Shown here: piece after piece, positions 1 through 7,335 of the stretch
Layout: each line of letters begins with the position of its first letter
Numbering within the stretch: position 1 is the first letter of the stretch
Assembly (NCBI GenBank): GCA_030148505.1
Contig: JASBTI010000019.1
Location: forward strand, 1-38,233
From: Rhodanobacter sp.
GTDB taxonomy: Bacteria > Pseudomonadota > Gammaproteobacteria > Xanthomonadales > Rhodanobacteraceae
DNA: 38,233 nt
Direction: 5' to 3'
The notes under the pieces: model-generated
The model's database searches: none
Told to the model about the DNA's origin: nothing
Seen by the model: the letters and a program-made list of their open reading frames with translations, nothing else
Made by a program: the position numbers and the translations under genes

Positions 1-248
1 ACGCGAGGATTGGTGCCTTTGGCCAGCAGGGCGCGCGCTTCGTCGCGCAGGCTGCGGGCCTCGCGAAGCGTCACCTCCGGGTAGGTGCCGAGCGACATCC
101 GCTTCTGCTTGCCCGCCCAGTAGTAGCGGAAGTGCCAAGTCCTGCCCCCTGCAGCGGTGACGGCCAGGGAGAGGCCATCCAAGTCAGGGAGGGTGTATGC
201 CTTGCCGGTTGCCTTGGCCTGTCGAACGGCCAGGTCTGAGAGTGCCAT
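1..248 (-). CDS. Tyrosine integrase, P4 type, N-terminal part (cut by window edge)
   Basis: Only the first 82 codons are present; the gene continues beyond position 1. The protein begins MALSDLAVRQAKATGKAYTL and runs through a G-L-S-L-A-V-T strand, a WHFRYYWAGKQKRMSLGTYP segment and an LREAR...ARALLAKGTNP helix. This is the DUF4102 arm-binding domain found at the N terminus of P4-type phage and island integrases. The catalytic tyrosine recombinase domain (R-H-R-Y) must lie outside the window. Such enzymes recombine an attachment site in a tRNA gene with the element's own site. The start at 248 is the first ATG of the conserved domain. The neighbouring tRNA-Gly supports an integrase role. It cannot be judged whether the full gene is intact. 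Confidence 0.9.
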   Translation of the reverse strand, partial: MALSDLAVRQAKATGKAYTLPDLDGLSLAVTAAGGRTWHFRYYWAGKQKRMSLGTYPEVTLREARSLRDEARALLAKGTNPR

Positions 249-343
249 GCTCTTGCTCCTGAACATGAGTCAGGAACCAGATGCTGGTCACGTCGACCTC
301 GCCCCTCCATCAACAATCCGGAATCAGCCGCGCCCGCAAAAAT

Positions 344-476
344 GGACTTGTTTGTGGACTTAAAAGTCCCGGCTGTAGATGGATCGCAGTGGACCGCGGC
401 AGAACGTCAAAGAGAGGAAAAGTCCTTGTGTGGCAACGACTTGCAGACTCTCTTGGACTTCTGCGGAAGTCCGCAG
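344..476. repeat. Cluster of GGACTT/AAGTCC repeats between integrase and tRNA
   Basis: Six copies of the hexamer GGACTT or its complement AAGTCC lie in 133 bases: 344-349, 356-361, 364-369 (inverted), 420-425 (inverted), 455-460 and 467-472 (inverted). Two pairs form inverted repeats (356-369 and 455-472). The second pair overlaps a perfect 16-base inverted repeat, CTGCGGA-AG-TCCGCAG, at 461-476. The place, between an integrase start and its tRNA target, is where arm-type integrase sites or excisionase/regulator sites are expected. That function is inferred. Confidence 0.55.
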
Positions 477-486
477 AATGATGCAG

Positions 487-560
487 TGGAGCGGGTGAAG
501 GGAATCGAACCCTCGTCAGTAGCTTGGGAAGCTACAGCTCTACCATTGAGCTACACCCGC
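487..560 (-). tRNA. glyU: tRNA-Gly (anticodon CCC)
   Basis: Read on the minus strand, the 74 bases fold as a full cloverleaf. The acceptor stem is GCGGGTG/CACCCGC, the D arm is GCTC-AATGGTA-GAGC, and the anticodon stem GTAGC/GCTAC carries the loop TTCCCAA (anticodon CCC). The T arm has the TTCGATT loop, the discriminator base is T, and an encoded CCA occupies 487-489. The gene is intact, as expected if an element integrated in its 3' end restored the sequence. A weak promoter is possible just upstream (TTACCAT-like -10 at about 575), but it is not convincing. Confidence 0.96.
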
Positions 561-1030
561 GTCAGCGGACGGATGGTAACTCGGGATGCGCCCGGTTGGA
601 ACCGTTCCGTTGCGGAACATCCTGCGCCGCCGTCGCTCCCACGGCGCCTGCCAGGGCACACCGGATTGGCGACGAAGCCCGTGTCACAGGTTGGGAAACT
701 ATCGAACGCCTTGGCGAGAGTGTCGCGGTGCGTTCGCGAGAAGGTGCGTAGTGGGCAATTTTGAAGAGTTTGGCGAGCCAAAGGACTCGGATTTACCCCC
801 GGGCACCGCCAAGGGGTCTGAGGGCAAATGCAGTCGACGGACGATTTTTCTCCGTTTCTCGGCCCACTGTCAGCTGAACCGGCATCGCAAGCCCCGCGGC
901 CACTAAGCGTGCGCTAACACTGTGGGCGCACATACTTGCAGTGTGTCGAGCGCCTGCCGTTTGCCGCACCGGTAAGATGGAATGGCTTTGATCATGCGGT
1001 TGCCGGATGGTTCACCGTGAGGAGGACGCT
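561..1030. other. Gene-free stretch between tRNA-Gly and the FecR/DUF6600 gene
   Basis: No convincing coding region is seen in these 470 bases. Short open frames exist, but they have no ribosome site or recognisable protein, and one runs through the tRNA. The stretch should hold the tRNA promoter on the minus strand and the promoter of the following gene on the plus strand; neither is close to consensus. An inverted repeat, ACACTG at 917-922 and CAGTGT at 939-944, could be an operator for the downstream gene. It may equally be chance. Confidence 0.5.
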
Positions 1031-3442
1031 ATGGATGCAGTAGCCTGGAGACTGTCGGACTTTGCTCGGTGGGTCTGCGAAATCCGCTTGCGCGGCCCCT
1101 ATTTCCGCCGATTCTTGCTCACTAGAGCTACGATGGGCCGGCGAATCGTCGAACACCTGTCCGTGCGCCGCCACATTCTTGCCTCGACCGCCAAAGCCCG
1201 ACAGCCTTCGGGTACTTCCACGTTTTTTCAGCGCCGCTGGCGGCTCGCCGCGATGATCATGCTCGGCTGCGTGGGACTGGCCAGCGCACCGTCCCGCGCG
1301 GACACCACGCGCAGCGATCCGCCCAGCAGGGTCGCGCGGCTATCCTATATCGCGGGCGATCTGGGCTTTCTGCCGCAGGGCGCCAGGAACTGGAGCGACG
1401 CACGCATCAACCGGCCGCTCACCACCGGCGATCGATTGTCCAGCGGGCACGACGCACGCGCCGAACTGGAGCTCGGCGGCGGCACCGTGCGCATCGTCGG
1501 CGATACCGATCTCGGCCTGCTCGATCTGAACGGGCAACTGGCGCAGTTCGAGCTGACCAAGGGTGCACTTGAGCTCAGCGTGCGCCAGCTGGCTTCGGGC
1601 CAGAGCTACGAGATCGACACGCCCACGGTGGCCGTGGTCATCGACCAACCGGGACGCTTCCGGGTCGACATTCAGGACAGCGGTCGCGCCACCCGGGTCA
1701 CCGCTTTCGCCGGCAACGCCACCGTGTATGGCAAGCATCAAGCCCGACGCACGATCTTTGTCGGACGTCGCTACCGCTTCGACGACTCCAGCCTGCAGAT
1801 GGTGGAGATCTCCGATATCGGCGGCGAGGACGCGTTCGACTACTGGAGCCAGGACCGCGACCGTCGCTACGCTCGGGCAAACCGCCGTCGCTACGTCTCG
1901 GACCAAGTCGTGGGCTATCAGGATCTGGATCGCTACGGTGGCTGGCAGACCACCACCGACTATGGCGCCGTGTGGTTTCCCAACGACGTCGGCAGCGACT
2001 GGGCACCCTACCGCGACGGTCATTGGGCCTACATCGCCCCATGGGGCTGGACCTGGGTCGATGATGCGCCGTGGGGTTTTGCGCCTTACCACTACGGCCG
2101 CTGGGTCTATCTGCGCCGCGGCTGGGGCTGGATTCCCGGCCCAGTCGCGCTGCAACCGGTGTATGCACCGGCACTGGTGGTGTTTGTCGGCGGCGGCTGG
2201 TCGGTGGGCGTCAGCGTCGCGCCGATCGGCTGGTTTCCGCTGGGTCCGGGGGAAATCTACAACCCGTGGTATCGCGCCAGCCGCTCCTACTACACGAATA
2301 TCAACATCACCAATATTCACGATGGCCCCCGCGAAGGACGTCGCCGGGTGATCGACGTCATCGACCGGCACTACCGCTACTACCGTGATGACCGCCCCTA
2401 CCGCGAGCGGCACTACCTCAATCGCGACAAGCCCCACGCGTTCACCGCGATGCCGGAAAAGGCTTTCGCCGACGGCCGCCATGTCCGCCGCGAGATGCTG
2501 CACCTCGACCCACATCAACGGGCTGCCGCCACGGTACTGCCCGATGGCACTCGCGTGCGCCCAGCTGCCGGCAGCCTGGCCCCACCACGCAACTCACACC
2601 TCCGTGCGCTGCCGCTGGTGGACTTCCGGCGCAAGGTGGTGGCGCGGCACACACCGTCACTGACGGGGGCTGATCGACGGATTGCGCCGGGCGATCCGCG
2701 CACTGGATCGGGTGCTGACCCTGCGCGCAAACTGCCTGCGCATGTGCAGCTATGGAATCCACCATCCGGCGCCCCAGCGGGCCGCCCCCCGCCCGCTCGC
2801 CCGACCATCATTGGGCACGGCATCGACGGCGAGCGGGCTTACCAGCCGCACAGCTCGCCGCTCGTCGGCCGTCCACCAAATCCTCGGGCGAGCGTTGAAG
2901 TTCGGGCACAAGCAATGCAAAGCACACCAGACGCAAGGCCCGCGGCGGCCCTGCCCTCTGCACGCTACGTCCATCCGCAACCGTTCCGACCCATGCCGGA
3001 TCGGCACATCAACTCCGGCGGAACGAGCCGCTTGAGGTTTGCCGCGCCGCGCCAGCAGCCCCCGCGCTTTGAGCACACCGCCCGGATCCCTCCGACAGCG
3101 CCCACTGTGGCTCCGCGAACACCACGCGTCGAACCTGCACGCTTCGGAGCGGAGCGCACCCGCGTGCCCTCATCCGCGGCGGCAGCCGGCGCCGCGATGC
3201 CAAGTTTCGAACGGCGCGAACGCATGCGTGGCTTCCCGGTACGCCAACCTCCGCGCCCGATGGCGGAGTCACGCATGCCGGTCGAGCATGCCCGTTTTCA
3301 ACCGCCACCGCGCGCTGCGCCGCAGCTCAGACCGCAACCACGACCGGCCATGCGAGCGCCGCAGCAACAGCCTGCCGCAGCACCTGCCGCCAACCCGCGG
3401 CAGCGGCAACATCCCCGCGATGGCAACGCGCAACGGCAATGA
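1031..3442 (+). CDS. Secreted FecR/DUF6600 domain protein with Pro/Arg/Ala-rich C-terminal tail
   Basis: About 803 residues. The start at 1031 is chosen because GAGGAGG stands six bases before it; later ATG codons (1133, 1253) have no such site. This leaves an unusual ~65-residue N-terminal extension before a signal-like segment (RRWRLAAMIMLGCVGLASA, about residues 67-85). Residues about 95-280 form a FecR-like beta region. Residues about 280-420 are rich in aromatic motifs of the DUF6600/YXWGXW type (APWGWTWVDDAPWGFAPYHY, RGWGWIPGPV, GWFPLGPGE). From about residue 540 onward the protein is low-complexity Pro/Arg/Ala/Gln. The family is widespread in Xanthomonadales and Burkholderiales, probably periplasmic or surface-exposed, and its function is unknown. 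It stands alone, with no sigma factor or anti-sigma partner beside it, so FecR-type signalling is not supported by context. Confidence 0.85.
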   Translation: MDAVAWRLSDFARWVCEIRLRGPYFRRFLLTRATMGRRIVEHLSVRRHILASTAKARQPSGTSTFFQRRWRLAAMIMLGCVGLASAPSRADTTRSDPPSRVARLSYIAGDLGFLPQGARNWSDARINRPLTTGDRLSSGHDARAELELGGGTVRIVGDTDLGLLDLNGQLAQFELTKGALELSVRQLASGQSYEIDTPTVAVVIDQPGRFRVDIQDSGRATRVTAFAGNATVYGKHQARRTIFVGRRYRFDDSSLQMVEISDIGGEDAFDYWSQDRDRRYARANRRRYVSDQVVGYQDLDRYGGWQTTTDYGAVWFPNDVGSDWAPYRDGHWAYIAPWGWTWVDDAPWGFAPYHYGRWVYLRRGWGWIPGPVALQPVYAPALVVFVGGGWSVGVSVAPIGWFPLGPGEIYNPWYRASRSYYTNINITNIHDGPREGRRRVIDVIDRHYRYYRDDRPYRERHYLNRDKPHAFTAMPEKAFADGRHVRREMLHLDPHQRAAATVLPDGTRVRPAAGSLAPPRNSHLRALPLVDFRRKVVARHTPSLTGADRRIAPGDPRTGSGADPARKLPAHVQLWNPPSGAPAGRPPPARPTIIGHGIDGERAYQPHSSPLVGRPPNPRASVEVRAQAMQSTPDARPAAALPSARYVHPQPFRPMPDRHINSGGTSRLRFAAPRQQPPRFEHTARIPPTAPTVAPRTPRVEPARFGAERTRVPSSAAAAGAAMPSFERRERMRGFPVRQPPRPMAESRMPVEHARFQPPPRAAPQLRPQPRPAMRAPQQQPAAAPAANPRQRQHPRDGNAQRQ

Positions 3443-3547
3443 GCAGACGGCAATGAGCGGACGGCAAAGGTGGGTAGCCGACGACGCACCCCGGTCCCGT
3501 CGCTTGCAGAGCCGCGCCGGGTAGTTGAAGCTTCCGGTTTTGGCAAG

Positions 3548-3578
3548 TGCTGACCGCGGCGCTGCGCCGCTGTCAGCA
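3548..3578. other. Strong hairpin in front of trmB
   Basis: The sequence TGCTGAC-C-GCGGCG-CTG-CGCCGC-T-GTCAGCA forms two perfect stems (7 bp outer, 6 bp inner) separated by one mismatch, with a three-base loop. It lies about 25 bases before the trmB start. There is no T run on either strand, so it is not a standard intrinsic terminator. It could end the upstream gene's mRNA or act in the trmB leader. Confidence 0.55.
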
Positions 3579-3602
3579 TCGATCAGCCGACCAGGATTTC
3601 AC

Positions 3603-4310
3603 ATGAGTGACCGCCCCGCCCCCAGCCACAGCGACCCCACGCTCCGCCGCATCCGAAGTTTCGTTTTGCGCGAAGGCCGCATGACCCCGGCCCAGCAGCG
3701 CGCCTTCGACGCGCACTGGGCACAGTATGGCGTTCCCTATCGTGGCGCAGCGCATGACTTCGATGCGGACTTCGGCCGTCAGGCCCCGCGAGTGCTGGAG
3801 ATCGGTTTCGGCAACGGCGAGGCCCTGGCCTGGGCCAGTGAACACGACCGGGCACGGGACTTTATCGGGGTCGAGGTACATGGCCCCGGGGTCGGCCGGC
3901 TGATGAACGTGCTGGCGGCGCGCGACGCAGACAACGTGCGCTTGTACCGACACGATGCCGTCGAGGTGCTGCAGCACGAAATCGCTCCCGGCAGCCTGGC
4001 TGAGGCGCGCATCTGGTTTCCCGACCCCTGGCACAAGAAGCGCCATCACAAACGCCGGCTGATCCAGCCGGAATTCGTGGCGCTGCTGGCGTCGCGCATG
4101 ATCCCTGACGGCTTGCTGCATCTGGCGACCGACTGGCAGCCGTACGCCGAACATATGCTCGAGGTGATGGAGGCATCGCCAGACTGGCGCAACCAACTCG
4201 CCCCCGGACACTATGCCGAAAAGCCAGCGTGGCGCATCGAAACCCACTTTGAACGGCGCGGACTGAAGCTCGGTCATGGCGTGTGGGATCTGCTTTACCG
4301 CAAGCGCTGA
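3603..4310 (+). CDS. trmB: tRNA (guanine-N7)-methyltransferase
   Basis: 235 residues, close to E. coli TrmB (239). It methylates G46 in the variable loop of tRNAs using S-adenosylmethionine, in the cytoplasm. A Rossmann SAM-binding motif is visible as [17 protein letters not shown] (about residues 63-79), followed by the acidic strand [12 protein letters not shown]. The family signature [16 protein letters not shown] follows at about residues 139-154, and a TDW motif at about 178 completes the substrate site. An in-frame upstream extension to 3525 runs through the hairpin and matches no family sequence, so the ATG at 3603 is preferred. The gene is apparently monocistronic. Confidence 0.95.
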   Translation: MSDRPAPSHSDPTLRRIRSFVLREGRMTPAQQRAFDAHWAQYGVPYRGAAHDFDADFGRQAPRVLEIGFGNGEALAWASEHDRARDFIGVEVHGPGVGRLMNVLAARDADNVRLYRHDAVEVLQHEIAPGSLAEARIWFPDPWHKKRHHKRRLIQPEFVALLASRMIPDGLLHLATDWQPYAEHMLEVMEASPDWRNQLAPGHYAEKPAWRIETHFERRGLKLGHGVWDLLYRKR

Positions 4311-4625
4311 GCGGTCTGCGCTGTGGCCATGGGCACCGGAAATTCGAAAAATGACACCGGATCGCAACCCGCACCGCGCTTCGACGTGAATTTTGCAGGG
4401 CCCGCGCCGGCCGCCGTCACGCCAGCCCGTCTTGCGGCAAACGCCACCGTTCAACTTGAATTTCCCCCGTCACTATCATCGACCCGTGAGGCTTCAGTTC
4501 ACCAGCGCAGTCGCCAGCACGCTTATACTGCGCGACAAACAGGGACAAGTCGGCAGCAGCGTGAGGCATCCACTGCATAATCGCATCCACCATCATGGCC
4601 GGGCCCCCGGCCGGAACGTTGGCCA
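4311..4625. other. Gene-free stretch between trmB and the SLC13 transporter
   Basis: These 315 bases contain no convincing gene; the short frames here have no homology I recognise. A TATACT hexamer at 4524-4529 is a plausible -10 element for the transporter, but no good -35 is found at the usual spacing. No terminator for trmB is evident. Confidence 0.45.
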
Positions 4626-6467
4626 ATGGGACTGACGCTGACGCCGGAAATGATCCTGGTACTCGGCCTGGTGGGGTTCACCATGCTGATGCTGGTGCTG
4701 GAGTGGATCCGCGCTGACATGGTGGCGCTGCTGGTGGTGGTAGTGATCGGCCTGACCGGGCTGATCCCGTCCGATCGTGTATTCAACGGATTCGCCGGCA
4801 ATGCGGTGATCGCGATCATGGCGATCATGATCATGGGCGAAGGTCTGGACCGCGCCGGCGTGCTCAACCTCACCGCCAACTTCGTGATGCGCATGGCACG
4901 GGGTATGGAGTCGCGACTCGGCCTGGTGATCAATATGGTCACCAGCCTGTTCAGCGCGGTGATCCCCAGTCAGGCACTGGCCGCACTGATGATCCCGGTC
5001 AGCAGCCGGCTTTCCGCACGCACCGGCGTACCGCTGTCGCGCTTGTTGCTGCCCATGGCGTTCTGCATCCTCGCCGCCACCAACACTACCCTGATCGCAA
5101 ACTCGCCACTGATCGTGCTGAACGATCTGATTGCCAGTGCCAACGTGAACCTGCCGCCCGGTGCCCACACGATCCCCAAGTTCGGCCTATTCAGCGTAAC
5201 CCCGATCGGACTGGCGCTGGCCCTGGTCGGTGTGCTGTATTTCTATCTGTTCGGTCGCAAGTTGCTGCCTGGACATGAGGACGAACGTCAGAAGGTGACC
5301 CCAGGCCGTACCGAGAGTTATTTCGCCGAAACCTACGGCATCGGCGGCGAAACCGCCGAGCTCACGGTAACCGCCGAGAGCCCGCTAGTGGGTATGAGCA
5401 TCGGCGAGGCCGAACAACTGCACGAGGCGCCGCTGATCCTGGCGATTAGGAGCGGCAACGAATCGCGCATGGCGCCACCGGTCGATCACGTAATCTGGGT
5501 CGGCTCGGTGCTGGGTGTCCTGGGTCCGCGTGAGCAGCTGACGCAGTTCGCCAACAATCAGCTGTGTCGCCTGTCGACGCGCATGCGCCAGCTCGGCGAG
5601 CTGTTCAACCCGACCCGCGCCGGCATTTCCGAAGTGGTGATTCCGCCAAGTTCGCGCTTCATCAAGCAGAACGTCGCCGAATTGCGGCTTCGCAAGCGCT
5701 TCGGCATCTCGGTGCTGGCGATCACCCGTGGCGATCAGGTATTTCGCGACGACATTCGCGGTGTCAGCCTGCGCGCCGGCGACACCATGGTGTTGCACAG
5801 CAATTGGCGCGACCTGGCGCTGGCGGCTGAAGACAAGGATCTGGTGGTCGTCACCGACATCCCGAAAGAGGAACAACGTCCCGGCAAGATCTGGCAGGCC
5901 GTGGGCTTTTTCGTGATGGCGAAATGTCTGGCACTGTTCACCAATCTCGATCTCTCGGTGGCGATGATGACCGGCGCGATCGGCATGCTGCTGACCGGTG
6001 TGCTCAACATGGATGAGGCGTACAAGGCAATCAACTGGAAAACCATCTTCGTAACCGCCTGCCTGATCCCGCTGGGCTGGTCGATGGACGCCACCGGCAC
6101 CGCCGCCTGGATAGCCCAGGAGGTGCTGCAGTATCTCGGCCAGGCCTCGCCATGGGTACTGCAGGCATGCCTGGCCGTACTGACCTTGCTGTTCTCGCAG
6201 GTCATGTCCAACGTCGGCGCCACCGTGATGATGGTGCCGATCGCGATCAGCGTAGCAGTCGCCACCGGTGGCAACCCGTCGGCCTACGCGCTGATCGTGG
6301 CGGTGTCCTCCTCCAACACCTTCCTGCTCAGTTCCGGCCATCCCGCACTGATGATGGTGACCGGCCCGGGCGGCTATCGCAGCAAGGACTTCCTGCGCGT
6401 CGGCACGCCGCTGACCTTGGTCGTACTGGCGGTCACCCTGATCGGCATCAACCTGATGTTCCACTGA
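4626..6467 (+). CDS. SLC13/DASS-type permease with two cytoplasmic RCK_C domains
   Basis: 613 residues. It is an inner-membrane protein of the ion transporter superfamily (SLC13/CitT/ArsB-like), expected to move an anion such as a dicarboxylate or sulfate, probably with Na+ or H+. Residues about 5-215 are hydrophobic helices containing the CILAATNTTLIANSPLIVL re-entrant segment. Two RCK_C (TrkA-C) domains follow at about 240-310 and 330-395 (ELTVTAESPLVGMSIGEAEQ; SEVVIPPSSRFIKQNVAELR). A second helical half occupies about 415-613, with the repeat-related VSSSNTFLLSSGHPALMMV segment. The two-half layout with a central RCK pair is the usual one for this subfamily. RCK_C domains normally sense a ligand. 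The substrate cannot be read from sequence. The ribosome site is weak; the codon at 4626 gives the full first helix. Confidence 0.88.
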   Translation: MGLTLTPEMILVLGLVGFTMLMLVLEWIRADMVALLVVVVIGLTGLIPSDRVFNGFAGNAVIAIMAIMIMGEGLDRAGVLNLTANFVMRMARGMESRLGLVINMVTSLFSAVIPSQALAALMIPVSSRLSARTGVPLSRLLLPMAFCILAATNTTLIANSPLIVLNDLIASANVNLPPGAHTIPKFGLFSVTPIGLALALVGVLYFYLFGRKLLPGHEDERQKVTPGRTESYFAETYGIGGETAELTVTAESPLVGMSIGEAEQLHEAPLILAIRSGNESRMAPPVDHVIWVGSVLGVLGPREQLTQFANNQLCRLSTRMRQLGELFNPTRAGISEVVIPPSSRFIKQNVAELRLRKRFGISVLAITRGDQVFRDDIRGVSLRAGDTMVLHSNWRDLALAAEDKDLVVVTDIPKEEQRPGKIWQAVGFFVMAKCLALFTNLDLSVAMMTGAIGMLLTGVLNMDEAYKAINWKTIFVTACLIPLGWSMDATGTAAWIAQEVLQYLGQASPWVLQACLAVLTLLFSQVMSNVGATVMMVPIAISVAVATGGNPSAYALIVAVSSSNTFLLSSGHPALMMVTGPGGYRSKDFLRVGTPLTLVVLAVTLIGINLMFH

Positions 6468-6544
6468 CGATCCGCAATATCCCCATCAAGCAGCTTCCGA
6501 TCAGTGGCCGGCTGCACGCCCTGCCATTCACGAGCCCGTGCGGC

Positions 6545-6910
6545 TCACGTTGCCATCGGCAGATATACCGCGCCATCCGCGACCCGAACAGACACTTCGC
6601 GCAAATGTTCACCGCGACAGGGGCCAGCCACGCACAAGCCGTCCTTCCGCTCGAATGTGGCGCCATGCACGGCGCAGATCAGCATATCGTCCTTGAGCAG
6701 AAACTTGCCCGGCGCGTAATCTAGGCGGCGCCCGGCATGAGGGCAGACGTTCAGGTACGCCAGCACCCCATCGCCACGACGCAACAAGATCAGACTGACT
6801 GCATCGCTCAGGCCCTCGCCAGTACGCAGCACGGTATCGACGGCTTTCGCACCGCCATCAGGAATATCGTCCAGCCGGCAAAGCAGCTGCGAAGTCGTCA
6901 CCATCACCAT
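6545..6910 (-). CDS. Small Rieske [2Fe-2S] ferredoxin-like protein
   Basis: 121 residues from the ATG at 6910, which follows GAGG by nine bases; a TTG at 6925 is an alternative start. The Rieske cluster motif is complete: C56-P-H58 and, 20 residues later, C79-A-V-H82, in the context VCPHAGRRLDY and ICAVHGATFERKDG. Stand-alone proteins of this size carry electrons for oxygenases or act in nitrite reductase NirD-like roles. There is no signal peptide or membrane segment, so it is cytoplasmic. No oxygenase or reductase gene is adjacent, and the electron partner is unknown. It converges on the transporter gene and diverges from a small membrane protein gene across a short promoter region. Confidence 0.88.
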   Translation of the reverse strand: MVMVTTSQLLCRLDDIPDGGAKAVDTVLRTGEGLSDAVSLILLRRGDGVLAYLNVCPHAGRRLDYAPGKFLLKDDMLICAVHGATFERKDGLCVAGPCRGEHLREVSVRVADGAVYLPMAT

Positions 6911-6988
6911 CGGCACTTGCCTCAAGAGCTTTGAAGCCCCATCGTTACAGAGCTAAGTCATTGATTTTACCATACGGATTTTTAACAA

Positions 6989-7264
6989 ATGTACGTTTCC
7001 ATGCCCAACATGCGACGTTCCCGCCACCCACTCGTGCGCGCCCTCTCGCTGTTGCTGGGGCTTGCGCTGATCGGGCTAATGCTGGTTTTCGGACTCATGG
7101 TGGCCGGCGTCCTGCTGCTCGGTGGTGGCTTGCTGCTGATCTGGCGGCAGTGGACACACCGGCACCACGTCAAACCAGCTGCCGCGGATCAGGCAGGACA
7201 CCCTTCGGAAGTCCTGGAAGGTGAGTTCGTGGTGATTCGGCATGATCGAACGGTTACGCATTGA
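6989..7264 (+). CDS. Small membrane protein of unknown function
   Basis: 91 residues, or 87 if the ATG at 7001 is used; neither start has a good ribosome site. A short basic N terminus (MRRSRHPLVR) is followed by two closely spaced or one long hydrophobic stretch (about residues 17-51) ending in LLLIWRQW. A soluble tail follows with EVLEGEFVVIRHD. The hydrophobicity pattern, positive-inside charge and acidic 'VLEGEFVVI' tail look like a real small inner-membrane protein. I know no function. It is divergent from the Rieske gene with 78 bases between the starts, so shared regulation is possible. Confidence 0.65.
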   Translation: MYVSMPNMRRSRHPLVRALSLLLGLALIGLMLVFGLMVAGVLLLGGGLLLIWRQWTHRHHVKPAAADQAGHPSEVLEGEFVVIRHDRTVTH

Positions 7265-7335
7265 GCGCATGATCCGGATGGATCTCGCGATTCGCCAGGT
7301 TATAGCCTGACGACATCGATCCACGGAGTGCCATC

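Larger units (their letters stand above)
1..504. mobile_element. Right edge of a probable tRNA-Gly-integrated genomic island or ICE
   Basis: A P4-type integrase gene starts 239 bases from the 3' end of an intact tRNA-Gly and reads away from it, off the window edge. This is the standard layout of islands that integrate into the 3' part of a tRNA gene and rebuild it on insertion. The right boundary (attachment site) should lie within the last ~18 bases of the tRNA (about 487-504). The rest of the element, including the second attachment copy, would lie to the left of the window and is not visible. Known ICEs such as ICEclc use tRNA-Gly genes in this way; relation to that family is only an inference here. 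Confidence 0.6.

Noticed and set aside
342..764. Open frame of 140 codons on the plus strand across the tRNA region
   Set aside because: It runs antisense through the tRNA-Gly, has no ribosome site and no recognisable protein.
561..1030. Small RNA gene in the stretch behind the tRNA
   Set aside because: Several short stems can be drawn, but none has a promoter and T-run terminator together.
1340..2518. Long minus-strand open frame (392 codons) opposite the FecR/DUF6600 gene
   Set aside because: It is the antisense shadow of a well-supported gene in GC-rich DNA; composition is Val/Ala/His-rich with no domain.
5385..6464. Minus-strand open frame (359 codons) opposite the SLC13 transporter
   Set aside because: Antisense shadow rich in His/Gln/Arg, without any motif or ribosome site.
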